From assembly GCA_039029315.1 (NCBI GenBank), contig JBCCGK010000162.1:1-18646 (forward strand): 18,646 nucleotides of DNA. The letters are read 5' to 3'. Below the pieces are notes generated by a model, which did not search any database, was not told the origin of the DNA, and saw only the letters and a list, made by a program, of their open reading frames with translations. The first letter of the stretch is position 1. Each line of letters begins with the position of its first letter. The stretch comes from JBCCCJ01 sp039029315 (GTDB lineage Bacteria > Bacteroidota > Bacteroidia > J057). This document shows positions 13,849-18,646 of this stretch, one piece after another. The position numbers and the translations under genes are program-made.

Positions 13849-16392
13849 ATGCGGCAGGAGAATTGGACCCTCTTACTTGACAATAACAACAGTATGCTTG
13901 AAACAGACTACCTTATAATTGGCAGTGGAGCTGTCGGCATGGCTTTCGTAGACACCTTATTGGCTGAAACTGATGCCCATGTGATCATGGTAGACAGATA
14001 CGCCAAACCCGGAGGCCATTGGAATGTTGCCTATCCTTTCGTTACCCTCCACCAACCTTCTCAATTCTATGGTGTGAGTTCGAAGGAACTGAGCAAAGGC
14101 GTGAAAGACCAAACGGGTCTGAATCGAGGCCTGTTTGACCTGGCTTCGGGTGCTGAGGTAAGTGCCTACTTCGATGAGGTGATGAGACATACCTTTTTGC
14201 CGACCGGACGGGTCCAGTATTTTCCCATGTGCAACTACACAGGCAATGAGGAGTTCGAATCTCTTCTGACAGGACAGACCTATCAGGTGGAGGTCAGGAA
14301 AAAAATTGTTGACACCACTATTTTACAAACAGGTGTTCCAGCGACCCATACACCTAATTTTGATATCGAAGAAGGGGTTGCTTTCCTGCCAATCAATGAT
14401 TTGGTCACCATAAACAAAGCGCCGGCAGGCTACGTGGTGATCGGAGGTGGAAAAACAGGGATAGACGCCTGTCTATGGTTGTTGGAACGCCAGGTCCATC
14501 CAGATGATATTACCTGGATTGTTTCCAGAGACGCCTGGCTGCTAAATCGAGCCAACACCCAGCCCGCCATGGAGTTCTTTGAACAGACCATCGGGTCTAT
14601 GGCCAATCAGATGGAAGCGATTGCCTCCGCGGAGTCGATTCCAGATTTGTTTGACAGACTGGAAGCAGCAGGGGTATTTGTACAACTCGATCCTGCGGTC
14701 CGACCGCAGATGTTTCATGGTGCAACTGTCAGCCCTCTGGAATTGGAGCAACTGCGTCGTATCAAACATATCATCCGTCTTGGACGCGTCACACGGATTG
14801 AATCAGATCAGATTGTCTTGGACAAGGGCAGCATCCCGACTAGCCCAGCTCATATTCATGTGGACTGCTCTGCCAGTGCTGTGACCAATCTTGAGACCAA
14901 GCCTGTATTTCAGGGCAAGTGGATTACCCCACAAACGGTTCGCTCCTACCAACCAGTTTTTAGCGCCGCCTTGATTGCTTATGTAGAAGCCAACTACGAA
15001 TCAGAAAAAACCAAAAACAAATTGTGCCAGGTCGTGCCTCTTCCCAACCATGATCGGGACTGGATTCCAATGATGGCAGCACAATTGGTCAATCAGCTCA
15101 CCTGGTCTCAGGACAAACCCTTGCGCAGCTGGATTCGAAACAATCGACTCGATGGATTCAGCCAATTGATTCGAGGCGCTGACAGAGAGGATGCAAAGCA
15201 GATGGCCATCATCAAAAAAATGCGAGACAATGGGATCCCAGCCATGATGAAGCTCCAACAATTCATGGCAGAGTTGAGAAGCGACACCTCCCATTCGATG
15301 AAGCAGGCACAATTCCAGGTCAAGCGGGATATGTTCTTTCAGCATCGTCTGGTCGAAATCCCCGATACTGAGTTGAAGCTGGATGAAGGAGAAATTTTGG
15401 TAAAAATCGAACAATTTGCCTACTCTGCGAACAATATCACCTATGCTGTGGCAGGAGATCGAATAGGATATTGGCAATTCTTTCCTGCTGTAGGTGAGGA
15501 AGCTGATGGCTGGGGCGTGATCCCTGTTTGGGGATTGGCAGAGGTAACGAAATCAAGCTGTGAAGGTGTTCCTGTTGGAGATCGGCTGTTTGGATATTTT
15601 CCCCCAGCAACCTACCTCAAGATGACCCCTGGCAAAATCTCTGATCAGCAATTCGTGGATGAATCGGCACATCGTGCCAAATTGCCGATGGGATACAATT
15701 TTTACCGTCGCGTGCTGAATGAAAAGGAGTACAAACCCGAACTGGATCAGGAGCGCATGCTTCTGGTTCCCATGCATATGACTGGATTTTGCTTGTGGGA
15801 TGCCTTGAAATCCGAAGAATGGTATGGAGCAAAACGAATCATCATTACCAGCGCTTCCAGCAAAACCAGTACTGGTCTGGCCTATGCCTTGCAAGCGGAC
15901 GAAGATGCGCCAGAATTTATCGGAATGACCTCTCAGGGCAATCTTGACATGGTGAAAGGCTTACAATTGTATCATGAGAGCATATCCTATGATTCGATTT
16001 CAGCATTGGATCCGAGCATTCCCACCGCAATCGTAGATATGGCAGGCAATGCACAAGTATTGGCAGCTCTCCATACACATTTGGGAGATCATATGTGCTT
16101 TACCTTGAATGTTGGACTCACGCATTGGGCGAATGCACGTCCACAAAAAGGGATAATCAAGGAGCGAAGTCAATTCTTTTTTGCCCCTGGACAGATTCAG
16201 AGCATCATCAAGCGATGGGGCCGCGAGCAGTTTCAGCAGCGATCCTCAGCCTTTATGCAAGCAGCAGCAGCCAAAACCAAGGAGTGGCTCTCATTCAGAG
16301 TAATAAAGGGCCTTGAAGGAATGAATGAGATTCATCCTGCCATGTGCGAAGGAAAAGTCTCTCCCCAGGAAGGATTGATCGTTGTGTTATAA
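13849..16392 (+). CDS. FAD/NAD(P) oxidoreductase fused to a DUF2855 domain
   Basis: An 847-residue fusion. Residues 17 to about 430 form a flavoprotein oxidoreductase: a FAD Rossmann motif GSGAVG (25-30, DYLIIGSGAVG), an ADP-binding acidic end (VDRYAKPGGHW), and a second nucleotide motif GGGKTG (199-204, GYVVIGGGKTG) for NAD(P)H. It resembles a family known to me as a separate protein in other bacteria. From about 488 the protein is DUF2855, with HRLVEIP, ILVKIEQFAYSANNITYAVAGD, WGVIPVWGLAEV, GDRLFGYFPPATYL, RIIITSASSKTSTGLAYAL and AIVDMAGNAQVLAALHTHLGD, a medium-chain-dehydrogenase-like unit whose cofactor loop is SASSKT. A second Met at 13894 (MLETDYLIIG) could be the true start. No signal peptide. 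Substrates unknown. Confidence 0.88.
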   Translation: MRQENWTLLLDNNNSMLETDYLIIGSGAVGMAFVDTLLAETDAHVIMVDRYAKPGGHWNVAYPFVTLHQPSQFYGVSSKELSKGVKDQTGLNRGLFDLASGAEVSAYFDEVMRHTFLPTGRVQYFPMCNYTGNEEFESLLTGQTYQVEVRKKIVDTTILQTGVPATHTPNFDIEEGVAFLPINDLVTINKAPAGYVVIGGGKTGIDACLWLLERQVHPDDITWIVSRDAWLLNRANTQPAMEFFEQTIGSMANQMEAIASAESIPDLFDRLEAAGVFVQLDPAVRPQMFHGATVSPLELEQLRRIKHIIRLGRVTRIESDQIVLDKGSIPTSPAHIHVDCSASAVTNLETKPVFQGKWITPQTVRSYQPVFSAALIAYVEANYESEKTKNKLCQVVPLPNHDRDWIPMMAAQLVNQLTWSQDKPLRSWIRNNRLDGFSQLIRGADREDAKQMAIIKKMRDNGIPAMMKLQQFMAELRSDTSHSMKQAQFQVKRDMFFQHRLVEIPDTELKLDEGEILVKIEQFAYSANNITYAVAGDRIGYWQFFPAVGEEADGWGVIPVWGLAEVTKSSCEGVPVGDRLFGYFPPATYLKMTPGKISDQQFVDESAHRAKLPMGYNFYRRVLNEKEYKPELDQERMLLVPMHMTGFCLWDALKSEEWYGAKRIIITSASSKTSTGLAYALQADEDAPEFIGMTSQGNLDMVKGLQLYHESISYDSISALDPSIPTAIVDMAGNAQVLAALHTHLGDHMCFTLNVGLTHWANARPQKGIIKERSQFFFAPGQIQSIIKRWGREQFQQRSSAFMQAAAAKTKEWLSFRVIKGLEGMNEIHPAMCEGKVSPQEGLIVVL

Positions 16393-16416
16393 CGTAAGAT
16401 TGTCTCCTTTGCAATA

Positions 16417-16438
16417 GTTCCCCTCTCTAAGGGTGAAC
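16417..16438 (+). terminator. Weak candidate terminator after the oxidoreductase gene
   Basis: gttc-ccct (16417-16424) pairs with aggg-t-gaac (16430-16438) with one bulged base and a 5-nt loop. A T5 run begins 8 nt downstream (16446-16450). The stem is short and the T-run distant, so the call is weak. Confidence 0.25.
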
Positions 16439-16523
16439 AGCATCATTTTTCAGGGATTTTTCTTGTCCATCCACCTCCATATGAACATTGCGGCTTCTTT
16501 TGTATTCTTTAGCCAATTTCCCA

Positions 16524-18248
16524 ATGAAACAACTGTCTGTTTTCTTTTGCCTCCTATTCCTGATGCTTTCGTTTCACAGTTACTGTCAGTCAACAGCTTT
16601 GCTGATCCAAAACATCCAGTATGTCGATGTTGAGCAAGGAAGTCTAAAAAAAGGGGATATCAGAATACAGAATCACCGCATTCAGGAAATTTCCTCAACC
16701 ACACTTCAGGCTTCAGAAGAGATGGTTATAGATGGCACCGGCAAATGGCTCATTCCGGGTCTTGTAGATGCCCATATTCATTTGTTCCAATCCGGCGGAA
16801 TCTATACCCGGCCAGATGTGATCGATCTGCGGGCGATTCGCCCCTATGAACAAGAAAGGCTGTGGCTCAAGAAAGAGGCCGCCCATTTGCTCAAAAGATA
16901 TCTGCGATGTGGAATCACCACTGTCATCGATGTCGGAGGTCCCATGTACAATTATACCCTTCGAGATTCTTTCCAGACACAAGAGGATTTCCCTAATCTG
17001 TGGCTGACAGGTCCTTTGGTATCTACCTACCAACCCAAAGCATTCGACATCGAGGACTCTCCCATCATCAAGGTCAATACTGCTGAGGAAGCAGTCGCTC
17101 TGGTCCAACAACAACTGCCCTACCAGCCGGATTTCATCAAAATTTGGTACATCACCCGCGCTTCTCAACCAGCAGAATCGACCTATGCCATTGTAGAAGC
17201 CACCATACAAGAAAGTCACAAACACAAGCTCAAGGTGGCTGTCCATGCGACTCAATTGAATACGGCAAAACTGGCAATCAAGGCAGGCGCGGATATTCTT
17301 GTACACAGCATAGATGATCCCATAGATGAGGAATTTATCCACCTACTCAGCAGCAAGAAGGTCATATATATCCCAACAATGGTGGTATCCGGGAATTATG
17401 TCGAGACCTTCTGTCAGGAACCTGAGTTGACAGCAGCGGATTTTGCCTTTGCAGATCCATTTACCCTAGGTAGCCTGTTTGATTCTCGCCACCTTCCAGC
17501 GGGGAATGTTTTCCAACGCTCTGCCCCTTTTCTTCCTCAATTGAAGAAGAATCAGCAGCTACAAGACAGTATCCGGCAGGCGAATCTTCGGCGACTCAAA
17601 GATGAAGCCATCATCATCTCAACCGGAACAGATGCTGGCAACATTGGAACGCTACATGCATCCTCCTACTTCGAAGAGATCGCAGCCATGCAAGAAGCAG
17701 GCATGAGCCATGCGCAAATTCTGAAAGCCTCTACCATCAATGGAGCCAGGGTGTTGGGAAAAGAACAGGAGATGGGAAGCATAGCAGAAGGAAAATTAGC
17801 TGACCTCCTGCTTCTGAATGCCAACCCCCTGACAGATATTCATGCCATTCAGGATATTGCATATGTCATCAAAGGCGGAAAGCTTCTGGCTGTCGATTCG
17901 ATTCTCCAGGATACGCCAGAGTCCCTCGTCCAGCAACAACTCAATGGATACAATGCCCGAGATATTGAAGCCTTCCTTGCGCCTTATGCTGAGGATGTGG
18001 AGATATATAATTTTCCTGACCACCCCTCTGGCAAGGGCAAAGCAAACATTCGTCCGCGCTATGAGGGGATGTTTGCCCAATTGCCTGAGCTCCACTGCGA
18101 ACTCGTCAACAGAATAGTTCTCGGAAATACTGTGATCGATCAAGAAAAAGTTACGGGATTTCCAAATGGGAGGATACTTGAAGCCATTGCGATTTATAAA
18201 ATCAGGAATAACAAGATTGCCCAGGTATATTTCATTCAGAAGGAGTAA
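16524..18248 (+). CDS. Secreted amidohydrolase with C-terminal SnoaL/NTF2-like domain
   Basis: A 574-residue protein. ATG 16524 starts a Sec signal peptide (MKQLSVFFCLLFLMLSF, cleavage near SYCQ); the frame opens 12 codons earlier at a TTG that would weaken it. The metal-dependent amidohydrolase domain (about 25-460) has H84-x-H86 (DAHIHLF), K206 (DFIKIWY, the carboxylated lysine of the imidazolonepropionase/Xaa-Pro dipeptidase group), H241, H261 and D370 (STGTDAGN), all the expected ligands. MGSIAEGKLADLLLLNANPL is the usual return to the beta-sandwich. Residues 466-574 (QLNGYNARDIEAFLAPYAEDVEIYNFPD) are a SnoaL/NTF2-like fold with a ligand pocket. Such hydrolases cleave amide or ester bonds of cyclic or dipeptide substrates; the actual substrate is unknown. 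It is preceded by 131 bp without a gene. Confidence 0.88.
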   Translation: MKQLSVFFCLLFLMLSFHSYCQSTALLIQNIQYVDVEQGSLKKGDIRIQNHRIQEISSTTLQASEEMVIDGTGKWLIPGLVDAHIHLFQSGGIYTRPDVIDLRAIRPYEQERLWLKKEAAHLLKRYLRCGITTVIDVGGPMYNYTLRDSFQTQEDFPNLWLTGPLVSTYQPKAFDIEDSPIIKVNTAEEAVALVQQQLPYQPDFIKIWYITRASQPAESTYAIVEATIQESHKHKLKVAVHATQLNTAKLAIKAGADILVHSIDDPIDEEFIHLLSSKKVIYIPTMVVSGNYVETFCQEPELTAADFAFADPFTLGSLFDSRHLPAGNVFQRSAPFLPQLKKNQQLQDSIRQANLRRLKDEAIIISTGTDAGNIGTLHASSYFEEIAAMQEAGMSHAQILKASTINGARVLGKEQEMGSIAEGKLADLLLLNANPLTDIHAIQDIAYVIKGGKLLAVDSILQDTPESLVQQQLNGYNARDIEAFLAPYAEDVEIYNFPDHPSGKGKANIRPRYEGMFAQLPELHCELVNRIVLGNTVIDQEKVTGFPNGRILEAIAIYKIRNNKIAQVYFIQKE

Positions 18249-18271
18249 GGTAAATAGTCGACAATCACCAG

Positions 18272-18285
18272 ATTGGTCGACCAAT
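18272..18285. repeat. Perfect 14-bp palindrome
   Basis: attggtcgaccaat is its own reverse complement. A related half motif, gtcgacaat, lies just upstream (18258-18266). It sits 24 nt after the amidohydrolase stop and could be an operator or part of a transcript end, but no T-run follows. Confidence 0.5.
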
Positions 18286-18389
18286 GGCAATAGCAAATGT
18301 ATGAAGGCTGTTGTCTTCTCCATAGGCTTTGTTTACACAGTTGGAGGCCCTGTAAGTAAGGGGACACATTTATTTGTGAGGGATATAGT

Positions 18390-18457
18390 GGGCATAGGGG
18401 AAATACGGGAGAAATCTTACCCATCAAGCCAGTATATCCACTATTTCCCTTATACCC
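18390..18457. repeat. Imperfect inverted repeat, possible hairpin
   Basis: gggcataggggaaata (18390-18405) matches the reverse complement of tatttcccttataccc (18442-18457) at 14 of 16 positions over a 36-nt spacer. No T-run follows. It could be the end of an insertion sequence, a remnant repeat or an RNA structure. Confidence 0.45.
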
Positions 18458-18469
18458 AAAATCAAAACT

Positions 18470-18501
18470 AATATTGTCTATCTAAGTGGGTGGACAATAT
18501 T
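18470..18501. repeat. Strong 11-bp hairpin upstream of the transposase
   Basis: aatattgtc (18470-18478) pairs exactly with gacaatatt (18493-18501), extended inward by a G-T and an A-T pair to 11 bp with a 10-nt loop. It lies 69 nt before the transposase ATG and may be a subterminal or regulatory structure of the element. Confidence 0.5.
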
Positions 18502-18570
18502 AAATATAAATGATTATCCTTTACTGTACACCGACGTAAAATAGAGTATCGTCAACTCAATTGATTATCG

Positions 18571-18646
18571 ATGAATCTATTAACATTTTTCAAGCATTTT
18601 CCAGATGAGGCGAGTTGCCGTGCTCATTGGAAAAGCCATCGAGAAG
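18571..18646 (+). CDS. IS1595-family transposase, N-terminal fragment cut by the window edge
   Basis: Only the first 25 codons are present, starting MNLLTFFKHFPDEASCRAHW and continuing to the last base. The F..FPDE..CR.H....RE pattern is the N-terminal signature of IS1595 (ISXO2-like) transposases, just before the zinc-ribbon CxxC and the DDE-type catalytic domain, which lie outside the window. IS1595 elements transpose by cut and paste with 8-bp target duplications. Whether the gene is complete cannot be told. The assignment rests on 25 residues, but the motif is distinctive. Confidence 0.75.
   Translation, partial: MNLLTFFKHFPDEASCRAHWKSHRE

Larger units (their letters stand above)
18249..18570. 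other. Non-coding region between amidohydrolase and transposase
   Basis: 322 bases without a convincing gene. It contains a perfect 14-bp palindrome (18272-18285), a long imperfect inverted repeat (18390-18457) and a strong hairpin (18470-18501), each listed separately. The left end of the IS1595-type element should lie in here, but I could not identify its terminal inverted repeat without the right end. Confidence 0.6.

Noticed and set aside
16713..17342. 209-codon minus-strand frame
   Set aside because: Antisense to the amidohydrolase domain, whose motifs are complete; shadow frame.
1..18646. CRISPR array, tRNA or rRNA genes
   Set aside because: No regularly spaced direct repeats and no cloverleaf or rRNA-like stretch was seen on reading through the window; no covariance search could be run.

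Overview
The window looks like chromosomal DNA of a Bacteroidota bacterium, perhaps from the Saprospiria side of the phylum (lineage is inference). The evidence is that start codons lack Shine-Dalgarno sequences, two start regions carry a TAnnTTTG -7 box of the Bacteroidota sigma factor, and the gene families are typical of the phylum (LytS/LytTR pair, ABC permease fused to an M1 peptidase, GyrI-like protein, small TfoX-like proteins). Base composition is moderate. Genes are mostly single units separated by 80-400 bp of non-coding DNA.

Layout. 1-484: non-coding DNA with several inverted repeats at its left edge. 485-4201 (+): a stand-alone cyanophycin-synthetase-like ATP-grasp ligase, a small TfoX-like protein, a 2OG-Fe(II) oxygenase, a possible decayed serine beta-lactamase-like fragment, a lipoprotein and a GyrI-like protein. 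4260-6067 (-): a LytTR response regulator and its six-helix LytS-type kinase, with an ATGA overlap. 6068-6291: a divergent control region with a candidate promoter for each side and a pair of TGnCCAAC repeats exactly 21 bp apart, a spacing suited to a LytTR dimer. 6292-10735 (+): an ABC ATPase followed by an 1188-residue membrane permease fused to a zinc M1 peptidase. These four genes probably form one sensing and export/proteolysis module.

10736-13712 (+): a TfoX-like protein, a secreted protein, a DoxX-like membrane protein and a GNAT acetyltransferase. The gap at 11350-11763 holds a 130-bp MITE with perfect 13-bp terminal inverted repeats beginning GG, an internal 9-bp palindrome and a perfect 8-bp AT-rich target duplication. 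These are hallmarks of an ISL3-type non-autonomous element.

13849-18248 (+): two unusual multidomain enzymes. One is an FAD/NAD(P) oxidoreductase fused to a DUF2855 (reductase-like) domain. The other is a secreted amidohydrolase with a C-terminal SnoaL/NTF2-like domain. 18249-18646: non-coding DNA with strong inverted repeats, then the first 25 codons of an IS1595-family transposase cut off by the window edge.

The strongest new observations are the intact MITE with its target duplication, the oxidoreductase-DUF2855 fusion, and the candidate LytTR operator between the two-component pair and the ABC/peptidase operon.
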